DNA from: Solirubrobacterales bacterium
GTDB taxonomy: Bacteria > Actinomycetota > Thermoleophilia > Solirubrobacterales > Solirubrobacteraceae
NCBI GenBank assembly: GCA_026392385.1
Contig: JAPLCG010000065.1
Location: 1 to 32,024, forward strand
Direction: 5' to 3'
Length of the DNA: 32,024 nucleotides
Shown here: positions 1 through 9,242 of the stretch, one piece after another
How the letters are laid out: each line of letters opens with the position of its first letter
How positions within the stretch are numbered: the first letter of the stretch is position 1
Notes under the pieces: model-generated
Told to the model about the DNA's origin: nothing
Database searches by the model: none
What the model saw: the letters and a program-made list of their open reading frames with translations, nothing else
Translations under genes and position numbers: made by a program

Positions 1-1092
1 AGTAACGAACTTTGCCCAGCGCAGCCCGACTGGCCTATCACCGCTGTACTCAAAGCGTGCAAGTGCGCCGTGTTGGATTCTGCGACCACCAAACGCCAGC
101 AGTGCTGGCATCAGTGTCAGGGCGATCATTACGGCTATCGCGACTGTTCCCGCCGCAGCGAGGCCCATCACCGTCAGGAAGGGGATATCAAGTGCGGCCA
201 GGCCACAGAGAGCGATGATCACGGTTAGTCCTGCGAAGACAACGGCACTTCCCGCTCTTGCTGTTGCCTGGCCGACTGCTTCGATCGGCTCAAGGCCGTC
301 ATTGAGTAATTGCCGGTAGCGGGTGATGATGAACAGCGCGTAATCCATCCCAACCGCGAGTCCGATCATGCTTGCAAGGATTGGTGCCGTTGAGGAGAGG
401 TTGACGAGCGCACCAACTGCGGTGATGGCGCTCAATCCAATTCCGACGCCGATCAAGGCGGTTATCAGCGGGAAGAGTGCGCCTAGCAGTGAGCTGATTG
501 CAATCGAGAGAATTACGAAGGCGATTCCCAGACCGATTGCCTCCGAATAGCTGTGCGGTGGAGGCGTCGTAACGATCCCACCACCAAAGGCAACCTCAAG
601 GCCGGCGGCCCGCGCCGGGTCCGCGGATGCGTAGAGCTGGTTCTGTGCTCGCTTGCTGATCTGCGAAGCGGCATACGGGTAGGCAACTCGAGCAAAGGCG
701 ATCCGCGCGTCCGGCGAGATCGTCTTCAATGTGAATGGGCTCCCGGCGCCGATTACCTCCGACGCTTTGGCGGCGCGTGCGACTGTTGCGTTGATCGCTG
801 CCACATACTCAGGTTTGGCTAGTGACTCGCCTGCTGGCGCCGCAAAGACAATCTGTGCGGCTGAACCGCTGGCGGCGGGGAACTTCTTCGTCAATAGGTC
901 GAGCGCCTGCTGGGATTCAGTCCCAGGGATCGAGAACTGATCGTTCGTTGGGCGCTTGACTGCCGAAGCGAGCAAAGCGACCGCTACCAGTACACCCAAC
1001 CAGCCAAGCAGGGCGATCAGGCGATGCCTGAATGACCATTGACCAACCCGGTAGAGCAATGTCGCCACTGGGTTGATCAGACTATTCGACAT
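1..1092 (-). CDS. MMPL/RND-family transporter, partial (3' end outside window)
   Basis: Minus-strand frame open from ATG at 1092 to the window edge, so it is absent from the ORF track. Translation starts MSNSLINPVATLLYRVGQWSFRHRLIALLGWLGVLVAVALL and contains VGMDYALFIITRYRQLLNDGLEPIEAV, typical of MMPL proteins. Confidence 0.9.
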   Translation of the reverse strand, partial: MSNSLINPVATLLYRVGQWSFRHRLIALLGWLGVLVAVALLASAVKRPTNDQFSIPGTESQQALDLLTKKFPAASGSAAQIVFAAPAGESLAKPEYVAAINATVARAAKASEVIGAGSPFTLKTISPDARIAFARVAYPYAASQISKRAQNQLYASADPARAAGLEVAFGGGIVTTPPPHSYSEAIGLGIAFVILSIAISSLLGALFPLITALIGVGIGLSAITAVGALVNLSSTAPILASMIGLAVGMDYALFIITRYRQLLNDGLEPIEAVGQATARAGSAVVFAGLTVIIALCGLAALDIPFLTVMGLAAAGTVAIAVMIALTLMPALLAFGGRRIQHGALARFEYSGDRPVGLRWAKFVT

Positions 1093-1166
1093 CTCGGCGA
1101 GCCGTGGTAACCGGCGTTTGCCAGCCGAACCTTGTTTAGCGGCCGATTGTCACTAAATTCAAGTCC

Positions 1167-3224
1167 TTGTTGGTATTTCCGGCTTACCTATTTGATGCCT
1201 CCCTGGCTCTGCTCTGCATCGCATCGCTGACCGTTGCCGGTCGCGCGGTTCAGTTGCGATTTGCCAGCGATCTAACCGGCCCTGCACTTGTCGTCGCGCG
1301 GGCGATCGTGGTGCTAAGCATCCTGACGCTGATCTGTTATCTGCTTGGCGCCGTCGGAGCATTTTCCCGCTGGCCGCTGACCGTCGCGTTTCTAGCTTCG
1401 GGATTCGTTGCTCAGCTGAGCCTCAAACCGGTTGATCAGGGCAGGCAGCAACTCTCGAAACTGCCGCTGATCCCAGCGATCGTCGTCGGGTTAACTCTCT
1501 TACTGATCTTCGCGAGCTGGTTGATGCAGGTCCAGTATGCGCTTGCCAATGGCTTGGTTGGCACGGACAGCTTCACGTACCACATGCCATTTGCGCTGCG
1601 CTTCTTTCAGACCAAATCGCTACTTGGGTTTGCTTCAAATGATGTGCTGTTTCAGACCTATCTTCATCCGGCCGCGGGGTCGATGTTTCACGCGGTCGGA
1701 ATGGTCTTCTTTGGTAGGGACCTGCTCTCACCGCTGATCAACATTGGCTGGCTTGCTCTGCTGATCGTCGCCGGAGCGGCAATCGGACAGCGCCGCGGTG
1801 TTGCGGCCGCGAGTGGTCTGGCTGTTGCCGTCCCATTTGTCGGTGTCAACATCCTGCTCGGCTCGGCCGGCGGAGCATTGGTTGAAACTCCCTCAACGGC
1901 ACTGTTCCTTGCCGGTGTTGCGATGTTGATCTGGGCGCGCGGTAGCCGAGCGCTGATCGTGCTCTGCGGATTGGCTATCGGCCTTGGTCTAGCGGTTAAG
2001 TTCACAGTTGCAATCCCTGCCATCGGAGTAGCAATCGGTGTTCTAGTAGTAGCTGATCGCGGCCAGCGGCCCAAGGCGCTGCTCCTCTATCTAGCTGCCA
2101 CCTTCATGACCAGTTCGCTCTGGTTTATCCGCAACTTGGCTGAGACCGGCAGTCCGTTGCCAAACGTCAGGTTGCCGCTCCTGCCCCAACCGCAACCAAC
2201 ACCCGAAGCGCCCAATATGGGGTCGCTTTCACAGCACCTGACCGACTCGCACATAATGTTTGAACGGCTTCCGCATGCTCTTGTAAATGCCTTTGGGACG
2301 TTTGCATTGCCGATGATTGCGGCGGCCCTGATCACCGCAATCATTCTGATTATCTGGCCATCAGGGCGCGATTGGAGAGCCGCAGGAATTATCGCGATAA
2401 TCGCCCTAATTGGCTATCTGTTCATCCCCTATACGGCAGGTGGCCCACCGGGAGGCTTTCTGCCAGCCCTTGATCAGACGCCGCGGTATATAGCGCCGGG
2501 TCTCAGCCTTGGGCTGGCACTCGTGCCTGTGCTGCTCGCACGATTTGTGCCCGGCAGGGAGTCGTGGCTCGTGCTGCCGGTCGCTGTCCTAGTTGCCGTT
2601 CCTGCGCTTGCCCTTTATGTCTGGGATCTCCAAGGCCCAGCGTTGGCTCTGTTTGTAGCTGCCGCAGCACTGTTTGTTGTTTGGGCCTTCGCCGCGAAGG
2701 TTGGTCGTGCGAGCAGCGCAGTCCGCATTTCCAGTTACCTGCTGCTTGGCGTCGCGGTGATCGGTCTCGGGCGCGTCTATGTCAATGCGCAGGCTTCAGG
2801 GAGGCAGTTTGGTCGTGACTGGGCGGTTGAGGGTCCGCATCCAGCGCGGATTGGCGTACTTGGCACGGCGGGCCAGTTTGTCCAGTATCAATGGTCGGAT
2901 GATCAGCTTGAAAACCGAATTGAGTTCATCGGCGAACATGGTCCGCACGGGTCCTTCTCGGAGGTCAAGTCATGTCCACGCCTGCGCGACCTGATCAATG
3001 CGAACCACTACAGCTATGTGGTTGTAGCTCCAACGCGTCTGATCTGGGAGAAGCGGTTGATCAGCAACCCTCAGCTCGATTGGGTTGCCAGCGACCCAAA
3101 TGCCAAGTTCGTCAAGTTGCTGACGCGCTACTTCAATAAAGCCAAGTACACGAGTGATGGCAAGCCGCAGCCGTTCCGCGTATTTCGGATTACCGGACGG
3201 CTAGACCCGGACCGCTGCCCGTAA
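1167..3224 (+). CDS. Polytopic membrane protein, GT-C/glycosyltransferase-39-like (function uncertain)
   Basis: 685-aa ORF with many hydrophobic segments and a soluble C-terminal part; TTG start as listed. GT-C assignment is by general architecture only. Confidence 0.7.
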   Translation: MLVFPAYLFDASLALLCIASLTVAGRAVQLRFASDLTGPALVVARAIVVLSILTLICYLLGAVGAFSRWPLTVAFLASGFVAQLSLKPVDQGRQQLSKLPLIPAIVVGLTLLLIFASWLMQVQYALANGLVGTDSFTYHMPFALRFFQTKSLLGFASNDVLFQTYLHPAAGSMFHAVGMVFFGRDLLSPLINIGWLALLIVAGAAIGQRRGVAAASGLAVAVPFVGVNILLGSAGGALVETPSTALFLAGVAMLIWARGSRALIVLCGLAIGLGLAVKFTVAIPAIGVAIGVLVVADRGQRPKALLLYLAATFMTSSLWFIRNLAETGSPLPNVRLPLLPQPQPTPEAPNMGSLSQHLTDSHIMFERLPHALVNAFGTFALPMIAAALITAIILIIWPSGRDWRAAGIIAIIALIGYLFIPYTAGGPPGGFLPALDQTPRYIAPGLSLGLALVPVLLARFVPGRESWLVLPVAVLVAVPALALYVWDLQGPALALFVAAAALFVVWAFAAKVGRASSAVRISSYLLLGVAVIGLGRVYVNAQASGRQFGRDWAVEGPHPARIGVLGTAGQFVQYQWSDDQLENRIEFIGEHGPHGSFSEVKSCPRLRDLINANHYSYVVVAPTRLIWEKRLISNPQLDWVASDPNAKFVKLLTRYFNKAKYTSDGKPQPFRVFRITGRLDPDRCP

Positions 3225-3426
3225 TAGATAGCTACTCCGACCTGAGCGATTCACAGGCGATGCCACCCAAACCAGCACGGATAACTGGTTGCGTGGTTTT
3301 CAGCCGTGCTTTCAGCGGTCGGCGCGCTGCTGTTTGATCGTCGCGATATTCGCTAAGCGAGCGATCCTCCAACGACCGCGCGCGCGGTGATACTCGCCCA
3401 ATCAAGCAACCTTTGGGGAGAGTCGA

Positions 3427-4866
3427 ATGAGCGCAGAAGTTTCCGTGGAACCGGTCAAGGGCAGGAGTAAGCGATCAGCAGCCCGCTGGGTGCTGATGAT
3501 TGCGGCGCTGACATTCTGTGCTGGACTGCTGTTTGGCTACGACCAGGGGGTGATCGCTGGCGCTCTCAAGGGGATCGGCAATGAGTTCGATGTTGGTAAT
3601 ACCGCCAAGCAGATCATCACATCGTGGGTCACGCTCGGCGCGCTGTTCGCGGCGCTAGTTGCCGGTTCGCTTGCTGATCGTGTTGGTCGCCGTCCAGTGC
3701 TGTTCGGGGCTGGTGCGCTGTTTATTCTTGGAGCGATAATCCAGGGAGTCGCGGTTGGCGTGCCGATGCTTGTCGCTGGCCGCGTAATCACTGGCTTCGG
3801 AATCGGGTTTGCCTCAACGATCGCTCCGCTCTATGCCGCAGAGATGGCCCCAAAGAAGTCTCGAGGCCGGATGGTTTCCACCTATCAGCTGGCAATTACG
3901 GTTGGAATCTTCTGTGCCTACCTGATCGCTGATGTGTTGCAGGCCTCGCATTGGCGCGAGATGTTCCTGCTGGCAGCGGTACCCGGCGTACTGCTGATTA
4001 TTGGCGTAATGATCGTCCCCGAATCGGCGCGCTGGCTTGCCAAGGTTGGCCGTCGCAAGGACGCTGTCGCCTCGCTCGACAAGACAACATCAGCCGACCA
4101 TCTAAGTGAACAGGTAGCTGCTGTTGAGGCTGAGGTCGAGCGCGAGCAGGCTGAGGGTGAAGCCGGCTGGTCGGAGGTCTTTGGCAGTGGCATGCGACGC
4201 GCGTTGATTGTCGGTCTTGGTCTAGCGGTTTTCCAGCAGATCACCGGCATTAACGCGATCATCTATTACGCAAATGAGATCTTCGCTCAGGCGGGGCTCG
4301 TCAGCACCGAGGCACAGAACACGGCGACTCTGTACTGCATAGGCCTCGTCAATGTGCTCTCGACTTTCGTCGCTGTCGCCTATGTAGATCGTTTCGGCCG
4401 CAAGCCACTCCTGCAGCTGGGGCTAGTCGGGATGTTTGTCTCGCTTTGCGCGGTTGGCGGTGGGTTCATCCTTGAATCAACCCATGATGTTGGCGCCGGA
4501 GCTTCGATCGTTGGGATCATCACGATGGTCTCGCTGGTCGTCTTTATTGCCTCGTTCGCGTTTTCGCTCGGCCCAGTTGTCTGGATCTTGATCTCTGAGA
4601 TCTTCCCGAGCAGGGTTCGTGGCCGTGCAGTGTCGGTTGCTACCGCTGCGAACTGGGGGGCTGCCTTCCTGATCACCGAGTTCTTCCTGACGATCGTCAA
4701 GGCGATCGGCGAGGGGCCAACCTTCCTACTGCTGGCATTGATGTGTGTCTTCGGATTCATCTTCGTCTGGCGGTATGTGCCAGAGACGAAGGGGCGCTCA
4801 CTCGAGGAGATTCAGCAGCAGTGGGCTAAGGGTGGCTCAGCCTCATCCTGGGATGAGAGCGCTTAA
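3427..4866 (+). CDS. MFS sugar porter (sugar:H+ symporter)
   Basis: 479 aa; GYDQGVIAGAL, DRVGRRP, PESARWLAKVGR, QQITGINAIIYYANEIF, and PETKGRSLEEIQ are sugar-porter signatures. GGGGAG Shine-Dalgarno-like sequence just upstream of ATG. Confidence 0.93.
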   Translation: MSAEVSVEPVKGRSKRSAARWVLMIAALTFCAGLLFGYDQGVIAGALKGIGNEFDVGNTAKQIITSWVTLGALFAALVAGSLADRVGRRPVLFGAGALFILGAIIQGVAVGVPMLVAGRVITGFGIGFASTIAPLYAAEMAPKKSRGRMVSTYQLAITVGIFCAYLIADVLQASHWREMFLLAAVPGVLLIIGVMIVPESARWLAKVGRRKDAVASLDKTTSADHLSEQVAAVEAEVEREQAEGEAGWSEVFGSGMRRALIVGLGLAVFQQITGINAIIYYANEIFAQAGLVSTEAQNTATLYCIGLVNVLSTFVAVAYVDRFGRKPLLQLGLVGMFVSLCAVGGGFILESTHDVGAGASIVGIITMVSLVVFIASFAFSLGPVVWILISEIFPSRVRGRAVSVATAANWGAAFLITEFFLTIVKAIGEGPTFLLLALMCVFGFIFVWRYVPETKGRSLEEIQQQWAKGGSASSWDESA

Positions 4867-4909
4867 CAATCTTAGTAAGTGGGCTAAAGGCAGTCGTAGC
4901 TGCGGTAGG

Positions 4910-4933
4910 GAAGCCCCGCATGAGCGGGGCTTC
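4910..4933. terminator. Perfect 10-bp GC-rich stem-loop between the MFS gene and tRNA-Phe (terminator-like, no T tract)
   Basis: GAAGCCCCGC-ATGA-GCGGGGCTTC; lies 3' of both the plus-strand MFS gene and the minus-strand tRNA. Confidence 0.6.
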
Positions 4934-4940
4934 AGGTTGA

Positions 4941-5013
4941 TGGCGAGACCGAGACTCGAACTCGGGACACCGCAGTTTTCAGCCGCGTGCTCTACCAGCT
5001 GAGCTATCTCGCC
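4941..5013 (-). tRNA. tRNA-Phe (GAA anticodon)
   Basis: Reverse complement GGCGAGATAGCTCAGCTGGTAGAGCACGCGGCTGAAAACTGCGGTGTCCCGAGTTCGAGTCTCGGTCTCGCCA folds as a 73-nt cloverleaf; anticodon loop CTGAAAA; T-loop TTCGAGT. Confidence 0.96.
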
Positions 5014-5108
5014 GTGCTACCGATCGGATGCTAGCGATTGCAAAGCGGATTGGGCCTGCTCGATGGCGAGCATTCTGCCCTCTGGCAGCCCCTCTAGGCT
5101 GCGCCTCT

Positions 5109-6788
5109 ATGCGTGAGTGGTGGGACAACTCCCCGTTAATCAGCCGGCGCGAAGTCTTCGCCGTTGCAATTGGCGCTGCGCTGATTGCGATTGGGCAGTT
5201 CCTGCCGCTAATTCTTCACCTTGGCGTAGTCATCCCACTTGACCTTGGTGATCCGCTTTCGCAGTCTTGGCAGGTTGCGTGGGGTGGTCACGCCCTGCTG
5301 ACCCAACCGCTTCAGTTCTGGCAGAGCAACCAGTTCTGGCCATTGCAGGATTCGCTCGCCTTCTCCGACGCGCTTATTGGTTACGCGCCAACGGGGATGA
5401 TCGGATCCGGCCCCTTTGATGCGGTCGTCCGTTACGACCTGCTGTTTCTCTTTGCCTTTGCACTCGCGCTTTTTGGCGCCTACCTGCTCGCTCGCGAGAT
5501 TGGCGTACCACCGTGGGCAGCGCTTGTTGCCGGGGCCGCATTCGCATACTCGCCGTGGCGGCTTGAGCAGGGTGGCCACATGCATGTCATCTCCAGTGGC
5601 GGCATACCGCTGGCGATATTCCTACTACTGCGCGGCTATCGCAGAGGTTCAACGCGACTAATAGTCGGCGGCTGGCTTGTTGCCGCCTGGCAGTGCTCAC
5701 TTGGCTTTGCACTCGGGTTGCAACTTGACTACCTGCTGATCCTGCTTGGGTTGATTGGATTTATCGCCTGGTGGCGATCAGGGCGCCCGAAGCCGCCAAC
5801 AAGGGTTATCTGGGCAACGGTTGGTGGCGCGCTTTTCCTTGCCATCTCGTCAGCGGTGCTAGCACTGCCATACCTGCGGGTTCTTGATGCCCACCCCGAG
5901 GCAGCCCGCAGTATTGATGTTCTCTACCGTTTTTCACCCTCACCGCTTGCATTCCTGAACGCTCCCAAGTCAAACCTGATCTGGGGCGATCTCTCGCATT
6001 CTCTGCGCCTACGCTGGCACGCCAACGCTGAGAAGACGTTATTCCCCGGCCTAGTGATCAGCCTGCTAGCGCTAGTCGGTGTGATCTGGGGTCGTTGGCC
6101 GCGCGCGCTGCGGATCGGCCTCGCGATCTCGATCCCGATCCTGATGCTGCTTTCACTTGGCGTTCACTCGCACGGCCTCGGCCGATACCTGCCATACCGC
6201 TTTGTATATGAGCTGCTGCCGGGCTGGCAAGGGATCCGCACACCAGGCCGATTGCAGACGCTCACCACACTCGCGCTGGCGTTGCTGGCAGGCGCCGGCG
6301 CTGCCAGCCTCGCGACGGCGCTTGCGAAGCGGCTAGGTCGGATCCCCGCATCAGTTGTCGGGCTGCTGATCGCTGGCCTAGTGCTGATCGAGGGCTCGGG
6401 GTTCATCTACCCGCACCCGGTTGTCCCAGTAGCACCGAGCGGTTTGGCTGGACTCCGAGCACCGCTCTTGCAGCTGCCGTTTAACGCGACAGCGAACCGC
6501 CGCTACCTCGTTTGGTCAACCGACGGCTTCCCGAAGACGGTCAATGGCCGCACAAGCTTTGAGCCGACCCGGGCAGCAGAGATAGTCAAGGGAGCGACCG
6601 GCTTCCCCGATCAGGCAAGCATCAACTACCTGCGAAGCATTGGCCTTAAGACCGTTGTCATACATACGGAGTTCCTACCCGACCTGACGCGAGCAAAGGC
6701 CCAACGCGACTTCAAGAAGCAGTGGTCAGGAGTTACCCGTCAGCAGCGCGGTCCGCTCCTGATCTACGGAATCGCCCCCGCCCGATGA
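5109..6788 (+). CDS. Polytopic membrane protein, GT-C/YfhO-like (function uncertain)
   Basis: ORF opens at 5028, but in-frame ATG at 5109 (MREWWDNSPLISRREVFAVAIG) leaves room for the divergent tRNA promoter. Multiple TM segments. Confidence 0.75.
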   Translation: MREWWDNSPLISRREVFAVAIGAALIAIGQFLPLILHLGVVIPLDLGDPLSQSWQVAWGGHALLTQPLQFWQSNQFWPLQDSLAFSDALIGYAPTGMIGSGPFDAVVRYDLLFLFAFALALFGAYLLAREIGVPPWAALVAGAAFAYSPWRLEQGGHMHVISSGGIPLAIFLLLRGYRRGSTRLIVGGWLVAAWQCSLGFALGLQLDYLLILLGLIGFIAWWRSGRPKPPTRVIWATVGGALFLAISSAVLALPYLRVLDAHPEAARSIDVLYRFSPSPLAFLNAPKSNLIWGDLSHSLRLRWHANAEKTLFPGLVISLLALVGVIWGRWPRALRIGLAISIPILMLLSLGVHSHGLGRYLPYRFVYELLPGWQGIRTPGRLQTLTTLALALLAGAGAASLATALAKRLGRIPASVVGLLIAGLVLIEGSGFIYPHPVVPVAPSGLAGLRAPLLQLPFNATANRRYLVWSTDGFPKTVNGRTSFEPTRAAEIVKGATGFPDQASINYLRSIGLKTVVIHTEFLPDLTRAKAQRDFKKQWSGVTRQQRGPLLIYGIAPAR

Positions 6789-8338
6789 CCTCTCGCGCCA
6801 AGTAAGGATTACAGCCAGCGCCGTACCGCCAATAGCGACCATCGCCGCCATCACGACGATCCGCCACGGAATGCCCTCAACGGGCATAAGTTCATTGCCC
6901 TTGTGCTCATGCAAGAGCGGAGCGAGCTTTAGTGCCAGCACCAGCCATGCAGCAAGTGAGACGGCTGCGATGGCAATGTCACTGCGGAAGCGGATAGCAC
7001 TTGTCGCGAGTGCAGCAAGCAGGATGCCGAGCAGGAAGCATGCGACAACCGGGCCGGTCGAGAGCCAGCCATTGCCGGCTCCGGCGGCTGTCAGGACGGT
7101 CTGCAGGAACTCGCCGTGGTAAAGACGATTCCACCAGCGGTGCAGGCCGGTCTGGCCAACGAGTGGGAATGTGATTGTCGCGATCGTCATCACAGTCGTG
7201 CCAACGAGAGCCAGCGCAAGAGTTGTTGACGGGATTCGCTTCCAAGCGAACGGCAGTCCAAGAGCGAGGAAGTGGCAGCAATCAGGCCGCGAGGGGCGAA
7301 TAGCAGCTCAACGAAGTTCGACGGCTTCGGAACACCAATGCCAAAGAAACCGGAATCATTGAGCCCGATCTGATCATGGCCGCTAAAGCCTTGAATTGCG
7401 ACGGCGCCTGTGTAAGACATCTTGCCCGGCGACCCGAATGCCCACTGGTTGTAAATCGCCACGGGGATAACTCCGACGACTACGCCACCCGCGAATGCTG
7501 CCGCGCGCTTGGCGATTGCGCTGAAGCCGCTCGCGATTGTGTCGCTGCGCAGGACGGCGTAAAGGCCGACGATCGCGCCACCGAACGCAAGCGGGTACTC
7601 AACAAGTACTGCTAGCCCGGCACAGAGGCCAGCGACAGCTACCAGGGCGATCCGCGGTGAACCGCGCCGCTCGCGATGCATAAGCGCAAAGGCTCCGAAA
7701 AGCGCGAGTGCGGCCAGCATGTGCCCGAGGAACTGTGTGGCAAACGGCAGCACCATCGTTCCTAGGCCTAGCGCGAGTGCACTGGCAGCGCCGGTGCCTG
7801 GCTCGTAGCCTTCTGCCAGCCGTCTGACGATCAGCATCATCAGGATCGCTGGCAGGACCGTGCCAAGTAGCCCGAGCGCCCAGATCATCGTCGCCTCGTT
7901 GCTGATCTGGCGCTGCATCGCCCGTGCGCGGGTCTTGCTGTATCCGTAGTTCTGGGTTGTGGCCTCCTTCGGATACCACTGATAGACATTCTGTTCGCGA
8001 ACGCGCTGGCCTACATCGGCGGAGAATGTCTCAAAGCCAACCGCCTTAAGTCCTTCATAGGCAGGCAATACAAACAGCGGCAGGCCAGGAGCCTTAACCG
8101 AATAGAAGTGCCCATTGATCCAAGACTTGTCCTTCGTCTCCCAGTGGTAGGCGTCAATCTGCGCGGTGCCGTTGCCAAGCGCTCTCACCATCGCGTAATA
8201 AGAGGTCTGCGCCCAGCCGGGCGTTTGCATGACAAGCGAATAGCCAATACCGACGACGAGGATCGCGGCGATGCCAAGACCACGGCTGTGCCTGAGCCTG
8301 CGCGAAGTCAATTCAGGGCTGTCTGCGGTGCTACTCAT
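6726..8338 (-). pseudogene. GT-C-like polytopic membrane protein, split by a one-base frameshift near 7275 (pseudogene or sequence error)
   Basis: 382-aa ORF 8338->7190 keeps membrane-protein character to LLFAPRGLIAAT and then becomes nonsense (SSLLDCRSLGSESRQQ). The frame of the 155-aa ORF (6726..7193) read upstream gives FLALGLPFAWKRIPSTTLALALVGTTVMMTIATITFPLVGQTG, which continues it. Confidence 0.8.
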
Positions 8339-8369
8339 TGAGGCGAGCCTAGAGGACGCGGCCGCCGCG

Positions 8370-9143
8370 TCAGGAGACGCGGTCCCATGCCTTCAGCTGC
8401 GACAGTGGATCAATCGGGTGTCCACCTGATTGCCAGCCGCCAACCCAGATCTCAAAGTGCAGGTGGGGACCGGTTGAGTGGCCTGTATTACCGACCTCGG
8501 CAATTCGCTCGCCGCGCGCAACTCTGTCACCGGTGGTTACCTTCAAGGAACCCTTGCGAAGGTGCATGAATACGTAGTCGCGGTTGTCGTTCGCATGCAG
8601 GACTAGGTAGTAGCCGGCGCCATCTTCTTGGAACCCCCGATAGAGAATCGTGCCAGCAAGCGGGGCAACCATCGGTGTGCCCTCGGCGGCCGAAAGATCC
8701 TGACCTTGGTGAGTGTGCCCACTGCGACCTGCACCAAAGCGGCTTCCGGAACCACCGAAGTCGTGATCGCCGCGCACTGGGAAGATTCCAGTCGGTTTGG
8801 CAACCGGCTTCGGCTTGCTGACGGGCTTTGGCTTCGGCTTTGGCTTGACCTTCGGCTTCGAGACCGGCTTCTTCTTCGGCTTGACCTTTGGCTTCTTGAC
8901 TGGCTTAGGCTTTGCCTTTGGCTTCTTCTTCGGCTTGGCAGGTGTCTTCTGGCCGGGAGTTGATCCGCCGCCAGCAGCGGGATCAACCTTGTACTTGGGC
9001 TTTGGCTTCTTGACCGGCTTCGGTGCGGTTGTGCCCGGGCTTGCGCCGCCATCGGCCGCCAGTGCTGCTGGGGCGCTAACCGCAAAGATCAGCAGCGACG
9101 CTACTGCGGCTAAGGGAAGCCGGCGATATCGGGCAGAGGGCAT
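8370..9143 (-). CDS. Secreted M23 (LytM-type) metallopeptidase with K/P-rich linker
   Basis: Signal peptide MPSARYRRLPLAAVASLLIFAVSAPAALA from internal ATG at 9143; linker (K/P)n; domain HTHQGQDLSAAEGTPMVAPLAGTI...GNTGHSTGPHLHFEIW. Confidence 0.92.
   Translation of the reverse strand: MPSARYRRLPLAAVASLLIFAVSAPAALAADGGASPGTTAPKPVKKPKPKYKVDPAAGGGSTPGQKTPAKPKKKPKAKPKPVKKPKVKPKKKPVSKPKVKPKPKPKPVSKPKPVAKPTGIFPVRGDHDFGGSGSRFGAGRSGHTHQGQDLSAAEGTPMVAPLAGTILYRGFQEDGAGYYLVLHANDNRDYVFMHLRKGSLKVTTGDRVARGERIAEVGNTGHSTGPHLHFEIWVGGWQSGGHPIDPLSQLKAWDRVS
8790..9027 (-). repeat. Low-complexity coding repeat: KPK/KPV linker of the M23 protein
   Basis: Repeated ggcttcggcttg/ggctttggcttc units on the plus strand, encoding KPKKKPKAKPKPVKKPKVKPKKKPVSKPKVKPKPKPKPVSKPKPVAKP on the minus strand. 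Confidence 0.9.
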
Positions 9144-9242
9144 TCCGATCAGGGTTACGGCTTGCCTCGGGTTACGCAAGGAAAACCCGTTTTTGCACGA
9201 CTTCTTGCGCCGTTGCCTGTATCTGTCCGAATCCATCGGACT

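Noticed and set aside
3274-3310. AGCACGG...CCGTGCT inverted repeat after the 685-aa membrane protein
   Set aside because: 7-bp arms with a 23-nt loop and no T tract; possible terminator but not supportable.
3336-3366. Imperfect inverted repeat GATCG...CGATC upstream of the MFS sugar porter (possible operator)
   Set aside because: Only 5-bp arms plus a weak inner TCGC-TAA-GCGA; too weak to call without conservation data.
8790-9027. Possible CRISPR-like or satellite array
   Set aside because: Short irregular periodicity is explained by KPK/KPV codons in one protein; no spacer/repeat architecture.
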